Source: Bacillota bacterium
Lineage (GTDB): Bacteria > Vulcanimicrobiota > JAMDEM01
Length of the DNA: 26,557 bases
Assembly: GCA_023486985.1 (NCBI GenBank)
Contig: JAMDEM010000031.1
Coordinates: forward strand, 1-26,557
Reading direction: 5' to 3'
Shown: positions 15,656 through 23,289 of the stretch, in pieces
How positions within the stretch are numbered: position 1 is the stretch's first letter
How the letters are laid out: each line of letters opens with the position of its first letter
Made by a program: the position numbers and the translations under genes
Notes under the pieces: generated by a model
Database searches by the model: none
What the model was told of the DNA's origin: nothing
Seen by the model: the letters and a program-made list of their open reading frames with translations, nothing else

Positions 15656-16627
15656 TTACAAAACCGATATACAGAAATCCGGGCATTTCATGGCGCAATA
15701 ACTGCAAAGAATGCATTTTTCCATATCCACAACGATTTTTCCGTCAGCGTTTGATAATGCACCGTATTTACATTCACGCACGCATGTTTCACAGGTGCGG
15801 CATGCTTCAATGTTAAGCCGTTTCTTCCTTGAGGAAAGCCTGTCTTTGATTTCTTCATCAACTTTTTTTGATTCAGCGATATTAATATTCATTTCCAGCT
15901 CATCAAGGTTTTTCATGCCGACCATTACGGAATGAGCGAATGGGAGGGAAAAGGCAAATTTCAGTGATTCCTCCGCATTTCTGTAAAGGTGGCCTCCTCC
16001 GAGAGCTTTCATTATCAATATTCCTTTACCGAGCCCGGAGGCAGTCTGGAGGGCGGAAAACATATCATCCGTGGCGCCGTCCTGTATTCCTATTCCGTCT
16101 TTATTTATAATTGCAAAAATTACATCTATTTCTTTCATCAAAGAAGCAGCTTTTACCGCGGCGATGTGATGGGTTGAAATTCCGACGGCTTTTACCAGTC
16201 CTTCTTCTTTTGCCCGGCATAGATATTTAAGAGCCGGTTTATGTCCCAGAAGAGTCAGCTCCGATTCCTGCTGATGGAGAAGGAACATATCAATAGTTTC
16301 AAGCTCCATTTCTTCAAGGGCTTTTTTCAGGCTTTCCTCCATATCTTTTTCCGTAAAGGCATAAGAGCGGGAGATTATTACCGGTGCAGGCTTCCCGATT
16401 CTTTCAAGATACCTGGGAAAACCGCCTGAGAGGGCGTCTTTTATGTAAGGATAAGTTTTGTAGGCTTCGGCAGTATCAAGAAGATTAATGCCCCGTAAAA
16501 GAGCGATTCTTATCAGCTCCGCCCCTTCGCTGTAAGAAAGGTTTTCCTGAAAGGGACCCATGGTAAGGGTTCCAAAGCCGAGTATGGAAACTTTTATGCC
16601 GGTATTGCCCAGGGAAGAATATTTCAT
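15656..16627 (-). CDS. Aldo/keto reductase with C-terminal 2x[4Fe-4S] ferredoxin domain
   Basis: A 323-residue protein. Residues 1 to about 265 form the aldo/keto reductase barrel: GFGTLTMGP, LLDTAEAYKTY with the catalytic Asp and Tyr, LLHQQE with the catalytic His, and VGIS. The usual catalytic Lys position, in VIISRSY, is Arg. The last 60 residues carry two cysteine clusters, CRTCETCVREC and CILCSYCAMKC followed by P, binding two 4Fe-4S clusters. Such fusions probably exchange electrons between a carbonyl substrate or NAD(P)H and ferredoxin-like partners; the substrate is unknown. It is the first gene of the AKR-ppx-GGDEF-cheC run. No obvious ribosome site precedes the ATG. Confidence 0.9.
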   Translation of the reverse strand: MKYSSLGNTGIKVSILGFGTLTMGPFQENLSYSEGAELIRIALLRGINLLDTAEAYKTYPYIKDALSGGFPRYLERIGKPAPVIISRSYAFTEKDMEESLKKALEEMELETIDMFLLHQQESELTLLGHKPALKYLCRAKEEGLVKAVGISTHHIAAVKAASLMKEIDVIFAIINKDGIGIQDGATDDMFSALQTASGLGKGILIMKALGGGHLYRNAEESLKFAFSLPFAHSVMVGMKNLDELEMNINIAESKKVDEEIKDRLSSRKKRLNIEACRTCETCVRECKYGALSNADGKIVVDMEKCILCSYCAMKCPDFCISVL

Positions 16628-16676
16628 GATTTTATATTCTATATTTTTGTATGATTTCCTCTAGTGGTAGAATGAA

Positions 16677-16703
16677 ACAGGTCAGGCAAAAAGCCTGACC
16701 TGT
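16677..16703 (-). terminator. Perfect 11-bp hairpin between hppA and the aldo/keto reductase gene
   Basis: ACAGGTCAGGC (16677-16687), loop AAAAA, GCCTGACCTGT (16693-16703). On the minus strand it follows the hppA stop by about 95 bp, and TTTCATTCT comes after the stem. It probably ends the hppA transcript, although the T-tract is interrupted. Confidence 0.6.
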
Positions 16704-16720
16704 CTGAAAATTTAATTTTC

Positions 16721-16779
16721 CCTCCCCCCCTTTAGCAAAGAGGGGGAATTTGTGTCCCTCCCCTTAATTTAAGGGGAGG
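16721..16779. repeat. Two CCTCCCC-type palindromes
   Basis: A bulged stem of CCCCC-CTTT against AAAG-A-GGGGG spans 16725-16746. A perfect palindrome, CCTCCCCTTAA against TTAAGGGGAGG around a single T, spans 16757-16779, followed by TGAGGCGGGG. It lies just past the hppA stop and belongs to the same class of G/C-block repeats as 958-982. Confidence 0.65.
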
Positions 16780-16796
16780 TGAGGCGGGGTTATACT

Positions 16797-19145
16797 TTAT
16801 TCGCTTGCTGCCGGAACTTTAGCAGGATTTGCAGCAGTATCTTCCTTTCTCATCTTATCAACAATTGAGCCCCTGTTGGAGAAAGCAACAGCGATTGCAA
16901 GCAGTAGTACGCTTGCTCCTATGGTGGAAAGCCTGACTGCAAGCGGCATATCCGGCTTAATAATCATAGGTGCTATAAGTATAGCCACAAGATTTCCTAC
17001 TTTAATAAGAGGGTTAAGTGCAGGGCCGGCAGTATCTTTAAGAGGGTCGCCGATTGTATCTCCGATGACTCCTGCTTTATGATACTCAGTGCCTTTACCT
17101 CCGAAGAGTCCTTCTTCTATCTTCTTCTTGCCGTTATCCCATATCGCGCCGGCATTGGACATAAACACAGCCATAAGCTGTCCGGTGAGAATTGAACCTG
17201 CAAGGTAAGCACCGAGCGCCTCGACTCCGAGCCCGAATCCTACAGCCACTGGGGTAAAGATTGCAAGGATTCCGGGTCCGATAAGTTCCTTTTGTGCGGC
17301 TGCGGTGCTTATGCCAACACATCTTGCCGAATCCGGCGGGTTTTTTCCTTCCATAATTCCGGGTATTTCCCTGAACTGGCGTCTTACTTCTTCCACAACA
17401 AGAAAAGCCGCTCTTCCCACAGCATTGATGGCAAAACTGGAGAAAAGAAAGGGGACTGCTCCGCCGATAAGCAAGCCTATGAAAACATTCGGCATGTTAA
17501 CCTGAATTCCAATATCCAGTAATTTAGCATCGGTAATATATGAACTGAAAAGAGATGTCGCAGCCAGCACGGCAGTTGCTATAGCAAGCCCCTTGGTAAG
17601 AGCCTTGGTTGTGTTTCCTATGGCGTCAAGTTTTGCAACAATGTCATGGGCTCTTGAACCTGTTGCCTGTTCTTTCAGGGCACCGGACATCTCAAAGATG
17701 CCGTTTGCATTGTCAGTTACCGGTCCGTAAGTATCCATTGCAAGAATAAATCCGGTTGTGGTCAAAAGGCCAAGTCCGGCAAGGGCTATTCCATACATCT
17801 GGAGCGCCAGGTCTCCCTGAAATATAAGAAGTGATGCTCCGATAGTGCCGCAGATTGCCACTACCGACCATACACTGGACTGCATTCCCTGGGCAAGCCC
17901 GGAAAGAATCATGGTTGCAACCCCGGTTTTGGTTGAATACGCAGCTTCCGTAACCGCGGGTTTGTCAATATGTGTATAGTAGTTTGTAAGTGCCAGGATT
18001 ACAAGAGCAAGAACAACCCCTGCAGCTGTTGCACCGAAAAATCTGTAATCGGGCATGCCTGTAATGGGATCCTTTAAATAAAAATGATTTATGAAAAAAC
18101 AGCCAACCAGGGATGCCAGGGCTGAAACCCAGAATCCTGTGTTAATGGGAACCATTGGATCCTTCATATCTTCTTTTCCCTTGACGCACATGGTTCCGAT
18201 GGCTGAAGCAAATACTCCTATTGCTCTTACCAGAAGGGGGTAGATAATAAGTGCCAGTCCAAAGTTCTGCAGCGTGGTTGTTACTTTTGCGGAATCTCCT
18301 CCGAAGGCTTGCATCAGCTTGCCGGAGAGAATGGAGTCGCCCAGAACACCTGCTCCAAGAATTATTGCCGCAACGAGTGTAACTTCATAGCTTTCAAAGA
18401 CGTCCGCAGCCATTCCCGCGCAGTCTCCTACGTTATCGCCTACGTTGTCGGCAATTGTAGCTGCATTTCTGGGGTCATCTTCAGGAATGCCGGCTTCAAC
18501 TTTACCTACAAGGTCAGCGCCCACGTCTGCAGCTTTTGTATAAATTCCGCCGCCCATACGCATGAATAATGCGGCAAGGCATCCTCCAAACCCAAAGCCT
18601 ACAAGAACCTTCATTGCGTCCTGTTTAAAGAGCAGAAAGATTATTGTAGCTCCTAAAAGCCCCAGTCCTATTGTGAACATTCCGGATACGGTGCCGCCTT
18701 CGAATGCAACTTCAAGGGCTCTTTTAAAGCTGGAAAGGGCGGAATTGGCAACTCTTACGTTTGCCTTTACTGCCAGCCTCATTCCCACATACCCTGCGCC
18801 ATATGATGCAAATACACCCATCAAGAATGCCAGGGCGATTCCATATGCCAGAGTCGGGTTATCTGCATATATGGGCTTGTACAGGAAATAAATGCCTGCA
18901 GTAACCGCTATAACGAAAAAAATCATTGTACCGAACTGGCGTTTTAAGTACGCCAGGGCGCCGTCTTCAATAAGCCCGGCAATTTCCTGCATTTTCTGGG
19001 ATCCCGGATTTACCTTCATTACCTTGAAAGCCAGGTAAAGCCCGTAGCCGAGAGCTATGATGGCTGATGCAAGGACCAGCCACAGCAGGTTCTTCTCCAG
19101 AGACTGCAGTGGTGGGATATTGATTGCTTCGGTGCAGAAGAACAT
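16797..19145 (-). CDS. hppA: Membrane proton-translocating pyrophosphatase, K+-independent type
   Basis: A 782-residue polytopic protein with about 16 membrane helices, family-typical length. The pyrophosphate site is complete: DVGADLVGKVE (207-217) and DNVGDNVGDCAGMAADVFE (233-251), plus the C-terminal GDTIGDPLKDTAGPALNPLIK. At the position that separates subclasses it reads GNTTKALTKG, with Lys514 and Thr517, as in K+-independent H+-PPases; K+-dependent enzymes have Ala instead of Lys. It couples PPi hydrolysis to proton export, or PPi synthesis to proton influx. The start has a strong AAGGAGG site 9 bases upstream, and a terminator-like hairpin sits just before that. The PPi-type phosphofructokinase gene lies about 1 kb upstream. 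Confidence 0.96.
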   Translation of the reverse strand: MFFCTEAINIPPLQSLEKNLLWLVLASAIIALGYGLYLAFKVMKVNPGSQKMQEIAGLIEDGALAYLKRQFGTMIFFVIAVTAGIYFLYKPIYADNPTLAYGIALAFLMGVFASYGAGYVGMRLAVKANVRVANSALSSFKRALEVAFEGGTVSGMFTIGLGLLGATIIFLLFKQDAMKVLVGFGFGGCLAALFMRMGGGIYTKAADVGADLVGKVEAGIPEDDPRNAATIADNVGDNVGDCAGMAADVFESYEVTLVAAIILGAGVLGDSILSGKLMQAFGGDSAKVTTTLQNFGLALIIYPLLVRAIGVFASAIGTMCVKGKEDMKDPMVPINTGFWVSALASLVGCFFINHFYLKDPITGMPDYRFFGATAAGVVLALVILALTNYYTHIDKPAVTEAAYSTKTGVATMILSGLAQGMQSSVWSVVAICGTIGASLLIFQGDLALQMYGIALAGLGLLTTTGFILAMDTYGPVTDNANGIFEMSGALKEQATGSRAHDIVAKLDAIGNTTKALTKGLAIATAVLAATSLFSSYITDAKLLDIGIQVNMPNVFIGLLIGGAVPFLFSSFAINAVGRAAFLVVEEVRRQFREIPGIMEGKNPPDSARCVGISTAAAQKELIGPGILAIFTPVAVGFGLGVEALGAYLAGSILTGQLMAVFMSNAGAIWDNGKKKIEEGLFGGKGTEYHKAGVIGDTIGDPLKDTAGPALNPLIKVGNLVAILIAPMIIKPDMPLAVRLSTIGASVLLLAIAVAFSNRGSIVDKMRKEDTAANPAKVPAASE

Positions 19146-19178
19146 TTATTAATTACCTCCTTGAAATATTATTGCTGC

Positions 19179-19220
19179 AAAAAAAATGAAAAGCCTGGGA
19201 GACTAATTAATTCTCTCAGG
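19179..19220 (-). terminator. Rho-independent terminator after the S1-domain gene / in the hppA leader
   Basis: On the minus strand CCTGAGAGA (19220-19212), loop ATTAATTAG, TCTCCCAGG (19202-19194), one mismatch pair, then CTTTTCATTTTTTTTG. The stem and T-tract are typical. It ends 34 bp before the hppA start, so it either closes the accD-to-S1 operon or acts as an attenuator for hppA. Confidence 0.8.
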
Positions 19221-19244
19221 TTTGCACCCTAACGTTATATTCTA

Positions 19245-19637
19245 TCAACGAGAGCTTCTTCCTCTGCCTCTTTTGGCTTCGGTATTTTTCTTAAGGTCCA
19301 GCTGGCGCTCTTCGCTTTCTTTCATAAACCTGGCAAGTTTGTCTTCAAAAGTAGGAGCTTCATGGGATTGAACCTGGGATCTTGGCCTTCTGCTTCTTTC
19401 TTTTTCAATAGTTTGCTTTATAGAAAGGTCATACTTGCCCTTTTCGTTTATACCTATAACCTTGACCCGCACTTTGTCTTTTTCTTTCAGGTGCTGCCTT
19501 ATATCTTCAACGAATGTATCCGAAACTTCCGATATGTGAATAAGACCTATTTTACTTTCCGGCAACTCAACGAAGGCTCCAAAGTTTGTGATGCCGCTAA
19601 TCGTGCCTTCAACGATAGAGCCTATTTCAAAAGACAT
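19245..19637 (-). CDS. S1 RNA-binding domain protein, YabR type
   Basis: A 130-residue protein. An S1 (OB-fold) RNA-binding domain covers 1 to about 75: GSIVEGTISGITNFGAFVEL, IGLIHISEVSD, KVRVKVIGINEKGKYDLSIK. A charged linker follows, then a conserved C-terminal segment FEDKLARFMKESEERQLDL and an Arg/Gly-rich tail. This layout matches the small S1 protein that sits next to divIC in Firmicutes, thought to bind RNA or the ribosome; its exact role is not settled. A GGAGG site lies about 14 bases before the ATG. It is the last gene before the terminator at 19179-19220. Confidence 0.9.
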   Translation of the reverse strand: MSFEIGSIVEGTISGITNFGAFVELPESKIGLIHISEVSDTFVEDIRQHLKEKDKVRVKVIGINEKGKYDLSIKQTIEKERSRRPRSQVQSHEAPTFEDKLARFMKESEERQLDLKKNTEAKRGRGRSSR

Positions 19638-19726
19638 GTTTTGCTAAAAAACCTCCAGCCGAATAAAATTTGCTTTCAAATTATAACCTGAAAATATATG
19701 GTCTGTCAATAATAGTTATTAAGTAT

Positions 19727-20152
19727 TTAGTCGTTCCCCCATATGCCCTTTATTTTTTTGATTAAATTAGAAAACCAGTTTTCCTTCTTGTCATTGGCTG
19801 CGGGCTGTTTTGCAGCTTCCGGAGCAGGGGTTTCCTCAGGTGAAGGTATTATTACAAAAGATAATTCTCCGGGTTTTGTCATGCCCAGCCGGTCACGGGC
19901 AATTTCTTCTGCGCCTACAGGCTTATTAAGCCTCTCAATCTGGTTCTTTAACTCTGCATTTGTTTTCTTTAAGTTGTTTATTTCGCTTTCCAGCCGGGCA
20001 ACGGAGGCTTTCTTTTTTAAGTATTCCAGGTGTTTTTCACGGTAAAAGTAGAAGAAGACGGAAAGAATTATCAAGATCAAGAGTAAAAAGTAAAAGAACT
20101 TCGGGGATTGCTTTTTCTTAATCTTTAAAGTGATAACCTTTTTTATTTTCAT
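19727..20152 (-). CDS. Septum formation initiator, DivIC/FtsB-like
   Basis: A 141-residue bitopic membrane protein: a basic cytoplasmic N-terminus, one membrane helix (about 19-38), and an extracytoplasmic coiled coil (about 40-75, ARLESEINNLKKTNAELKNQ). The family's closing motif EEIARDRLGMTKPGEL follows. A Pro/Ala-rich and charged tail of about 40 residues extends beyond the usual domain. DivIC/FtsB joins FtsL and DivIB/FtsQ in the divisome to license septal wall synthesis. It lies 11 bp after the phosphofructokinase gene, so it is co-transcribed with central-carbon genes, and is followed by the S1 gene as in Firmicutes. Confidence 0.9.
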   Translation of the reverse strand: MKIKKVITLKIKKKQSPKFFYFLLLILIILSVFFYFYREKHLEYLKKKASVARLESEINNLKKTNAELKNQIERLNKPVGAEEIARDRLGMTKPGELSFVIIPSPEETPAPEAAKQPAANDKKENWFSNLIKKIKGIWGND

Positions 20153-20163
20153 TCAAATGAGCC

Positions 20164-21195
20164 TCAATAGAATAAATGTGCCATCTGATAAAGTTCAATG
20201 GGAACTTTCTTGGGAGAATTTTTAAGAGCATCTTCAAGTTTAACTGCTGAAATTTCATTATTCCTGAAAGCCGCCATCTCTCCGTATCTTTTGTATTTTA
20301 TAAGTTTGACAGCTTCAACTCCCAGCCTTGTTGCCAGAATTCTGTCAAAGACAGTCGGCGGTCCGCCGCGCTGCAGGTGCCCAAGAACCGTAACGCGGGT
20401 TTCAAAACCTGTTATCCTTTCAATATGAAGCCCGATGAGATGACCCACATTTCTTTTATCAAGCCTTACATGACCAAAGGAATCCATATCTTTAGCATCC
20501 TCGACTGGAATATCGGGAAGCACAACTCCCTCTGCCACAACTATGATGCTGAAATCTTTTCCTCTTTCTCTTCTTTTAATGAGATGCTGGCAGGATTCTT
20601 GTATTGTCGAAGGAACTTCAGGGATCATAATCCAGTCGGCGCCGCCGGCAAGCCCGCCGTAAAGAGCGACCCATCCTGTATCCCTCCCCATGACCTCAAC
20701 AACCATGACCCGGTGATGGGCGTGGGCTGTGGTGTGAAGCTTGTCGAGGGCTTCAGTTACGGTGGATACGGCTGAATCAAAACCTATGCAGTAGTCAGTC
20801 AGCGCCACATCATTGTCCATTGTTTTGGGAGCTCCAACTGCCGGAATAATATTTCTTTTGTTCAATTCCAGTGCAACACTTAAAGTGTCATCTCCTCCGA
20901 TGGCTACGATTGCGTCAATTTCTCTTTCTTTTATCACTGCTGCTATTTTTTCAAAACCGCCGGGAACTTTGGCGGGGTTGGTCCGTGACGTGCTGAGGAT
21001 TGTTCCTCCAAGGGGAAGAATACCAGAAACACTTGAAAGATTCATGGGATACAACTGGTTTTCAAGCAATCCCAGCCATCCATTTTGAATTCCCAGAACA
21101 TCAAATTCATAATCAATAGATTTTCTTACAACTGCTCTTATTGCGGCATTAAGCCCGGGGCAGTCCCCGCCGCCGGTAAGGACTCCTATTCGCAT
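20164..21195 (-). CDS. Phosphofructokinase, predicted pyrophosphate-dependent
   Basis: A 343-residue PfkA-family protein, starting MRIGVLTGGGDCPGLNAAIR. The donor-specificity positions read GGDDT (100-104) and PKTMDND (123-129): Asp103 aligns with Gly104 of E. coli PfkA, and Lys124 with its Gly124. Asp plus Lys at these sites is the mark of PPi-dependent enzymes, whereas ATP enzymes have Gly at the first. The Asp127 base, MGRDTGW and GHLQRGG motifs are present. It would reversibly make fructose 1,6-bisphosphate from fructose 6-phosphate and PPi. Strong AGGAGG site 6 bases upstream. The neighbours, pyk and accA upstream and hppA downstream, suggest a PPi-saving glycolysis. Databases may simply call it 6-phosphofructokinase. 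Confidence 0.93.
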   Translation of the reverse strand: MRIGVLTGGGDCPGLNAAIRAVVRKSIDYEFDVLGIQNGWLGLLENQLYPMNLSSVSGILPLGGTILSTSRTNPAKVPGGFEKIAAVIKEREIDAIVAIGGDDTLSVALELNKRNIIPAVGAPKTMDNDVALTDYCIGFDSAVSTVTEALDKLHTTAHAHHRVMVVEVMGRDTGWVALYGGLAGGADWIMIPEVPSTIQESCQHLIKRRERGKDFSIIVVAEGVVLPDIPVEDAKDMDSFGHVRLDKRNVGHLIGLHIERITGFETRVTVLGHLQRGGPPTVFDRILATRLGVEAVKLIKYKRYGEMAAFRNNEISAVKLEDALKNSPKKVPIELYQMAHLFY

Positions 21196-21232
21196 TAATT
21201 ACCTCCTGCATTAATTTAAAGAAAACTTTCAA

Positions 21233-21301
21233 CTAAAGAGCTTTTAAATCCTTCATTTGCGAATCTGTTTCTTCCAGAGTGCTGTAAATTGAAATCAGAG
21301 C
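21233..21301 (-). other. Short orphan coding-like tail after the sensor kinase
   Basis: In a frame one base off the kinase's last codons, the minus strand reads ALISIYSTLEETDSQMKDL and then KAL before TAG (21233-21235), just ahead of the phosphofructokinase ribosome site. It could be a lost C-terminal extension of the kinase after a one-base shift, or the tail of a STAS-like protein. It is too short to assign. Confidence 0.3.
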
Positions 21302-23283
21302 TTTTCCAATACGATTATTGTATTTCCTGGACGGGTGGAAAGCAAAATTCTATCGGTTAGTTCCAGCATCATGGTAAAGCCTAGGCCAAGAGAAGGCTTG
21401 GTTGAAAAGCCGGCTACAAGAGTAGCTTTGGGCAAAGTTTCAAAGTCAATGCCCGGGCCGTAGTCTGAAATCAGTATCTGGGCGGCATTTCCTGTTTTAT
21501 ATACCCGGTACTCGCCTCCGCCGGCATGTTTTATAGCATTTGTTATTGCTTCTCCGGCTGCAATGATAATGTCTTCAATATCAAGACCGGGGAATTGATG
21601 CCTGATGATCTCCCTTAATTTTACCCGGGCAGGGGCAATATCTTCTAAAATTATCCGGCAGGTATCAGTAACGGGTTCGCCCAGTGATGCTATTACTTCT
21701 TCATGTGTGGCAATAATCAGTCTTCCTCCGGTAACTGTGCCTATAACATCCACATAAGCTTTCCGGATGGCAAGGTCTGTATCTCTTAATGCTTCTTCTG
21801 ATTTTTTTTGCTCGGTAATATCTCTGCCGAAGCTCACAGTACCAGCAATCTTTCCTTTTAAATATATGGGCGCAGTATTCACCGAGAGAACAATGATGCG
21901 GCCATTTTGGCTTTTTATACGTACTTCATACTGCTGAGGCTTGCCGCTTAATGTTTTCTGGAATACCGCTGCCACTTTTGGTAAATCCTCTTCGACGATA
22001 ACAGGGACAAATGTTTTGCCGCGCCAATCCTCCAGTTTATAGCCGGTTATATCTTCTGCGCGCTTATTGAAAAACTGGAAAAGACCTTCGGTGTCCAGAG
22101 TCCAGATCATGTCATTAGAGAATTCAATCATGGTGCGGTATTTTTCTTCAGATTGTTTAAGAGCTTCTTCTGTCAGTCTGCGCTCTGTTATATCTCGTAT
22201 TGCGCCGACCCTTACGAAACGGTTTTCGTATACGGAAGTTTTTCCACGGATTTCTAACGGGAAAGTTGTGCCGTCTTTTTTTATCCCCACTGCCTCGTAC
22301 GGCTCTTCAGACCCGTAAAGAATATGCCCGGAAACAATTTCCTGTGATTCCGGTGTCAACAGGTCAAGTCCTGACTTTCCGATAAGTTCATCAAGCTCAT
22401 AACCGAACATTCCAGCCAGGGTATGATTTGCTTCTAAAATTTTTCCTTTCTCATGGATAACAATTCCCTCAAAAGTTGCTTCAGAGAGACGGCGAAACCT
22501 TTCTTCACTTTCTCGAAGCGCTTCTTCCGCCATCTTGCGCCCGGTAATATCCCTGATGAAACCTACAAAAGCTACCGGATTGTTATGACTGTTTTTAACT
22601 ACGGATGTAGTCAGCCATATAGGGAACACCCTGCCATCCTTATGTTTGACCGTTACCTCTCCATCCCAGCGCCCGGTATTTTTTATGCCAGGGATTATCA
22701 CCTTTTCGGCAAACTCAGGATCTTTATTCATTTCGGCAACATGTTTTCCAATGTACTCGCCGGGGGAGAAGCCGTATATCTTTTCTACTGCTCTATTGGA
22801 GTAGATTATATAACCTTTAAGATCAGTGATTTGAACGCCGTCCGGAGCCTCTTCCACGGCTTCAAAAAACAGGTTCAATCTTTTTTCTGTTTGCTTGCGA
22901 TCTGTTATGTCATTGAAAGTTTCAACAACATTTGTAATAGCGCCGTTTTTATCGCGCAGAGGAGCAGCGTTAAAAGACATTATTACCCGGGTGCCGTCCG
23001 GGCGCCTCCCGGAAATCTCAATGCCGTAAACCGGTTTTCCCGTCTTCATAACGCGGAGGAAGGGGCAGGCTTCATCTTTCAGGGGCTTTCCGTCAGGAGT
23101 TGCGAGTTGCCGGGAGGGGTCATTAAATATATGTCCAATGAGGTCGCTTCGCTTACTGCCGGATATTCTTTCTGCTGAAGCATTGGCAAAGGCAATGCAG
23201 CCGTCGGGGTTGATGAGCATGGCGCCGTCTGCGATGGTTTCTAATATTTGCTCGAGATGTTCCTTCCAGTCTGATTCTTTCAT
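21295..23283 (-). CDS. Four-PAS sensor protein with RsbW-like ATPase domain
   Basis: A 662-residue protein with no membrane segment. Four PAS domains (about 8-127, 134-250, 258-372, 378-498) are each followed by a PAC-type segment such as FNDITDRKQTE and VGAIRDITERRLTE. The last 140 residues are a GHKL ATPase: N box GEAITNAIKHA, G1 ISDYGPGID, G2 STKPSLGLGFTMM. There is no HisKA helix with a phospho-accepting His. The ATPase resembles the RsbW/SpoIIAB anti-sigma-factor kinase class more than a classical histidine kinase, so it may phosphorylate a Ser/Thr on an antagonist protein. It begins 6 bp after pyk and precedes the phosphofructokinase, inside a glycolytic operon, which hints at metabolic or redox sensing. 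Its target is unknown. Confidence 0.88.
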   Translation of the reverse strand: MKESDWKEHLEQILETIADGAMLINPDGCIAFANASAERISGSKRSDLIGHIFNDPSRQLATPDGKPLKDEACPFLRVMKTGKPVYGIEISGRRPDGTRVIMSFNAAPLRDKNGAITNVVETFNDITDRKQTEKRLNLFFEAVEEAPDGVQITDLKGYIIYSNRAVEKIYGFSPGEYIGKHVAEMNKDPEFAEKVIIPGIKNTGRWDGEVTVKHKDGRVFPIWLTTSVVKNSHNNPVAFVGFIRDITGRKMAEEALRESEERFRRLSEATFEGIVIHEKGKILEANHTLAGMFGYELDELIGKSGLDLLTPESQEIVSGHILYGSEEPYEAVGIKKDGTTFPLEIRGKTSVYENRFVRVGAIRDITERRLTEEALKQSEEKYRTMIEFSNDMIWTLDTEGLFQFFNKRAEDITGYKLEDWRGKTFVPVIVEEDLPKVAAVFQKTLSGKPQQYEVRIKSQNGRIIVLSVNTAPIYLKGKIAGTVSFGRDITEQKKSEEALRDTDLAIRKAYVDVIGTVTGGRLIIATHEEVIASLGEPVTDTCRIILEDIAPARVKLREIIRHQFPGLDIEDIIIAAGEAITNAIKHAGGGEYRVYKTGNAAQILISDYGPGIDFETLPKATLVAGFSTKPSLGLGFTMMLELTDRILLSTRPGNTIIVLEKL

Positions 23284-23289
23284 AATTAT

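Noticed and set aside
15023..15754. Plus-strand open frame (243 codons) opposite ppx/gppA
   Set aside because: Ser/Ile-rich shadow of a gene with complete Ppx/GppA motifs on the other strand.
22453..23178. Long plus-strand open frame (241 codons) opposite the PAS kinase
   Set aside because: It is antisense to well-supported PAS domains, has low-complexity unnatural composition and no ribosome site; it is a shadow of the real gene.
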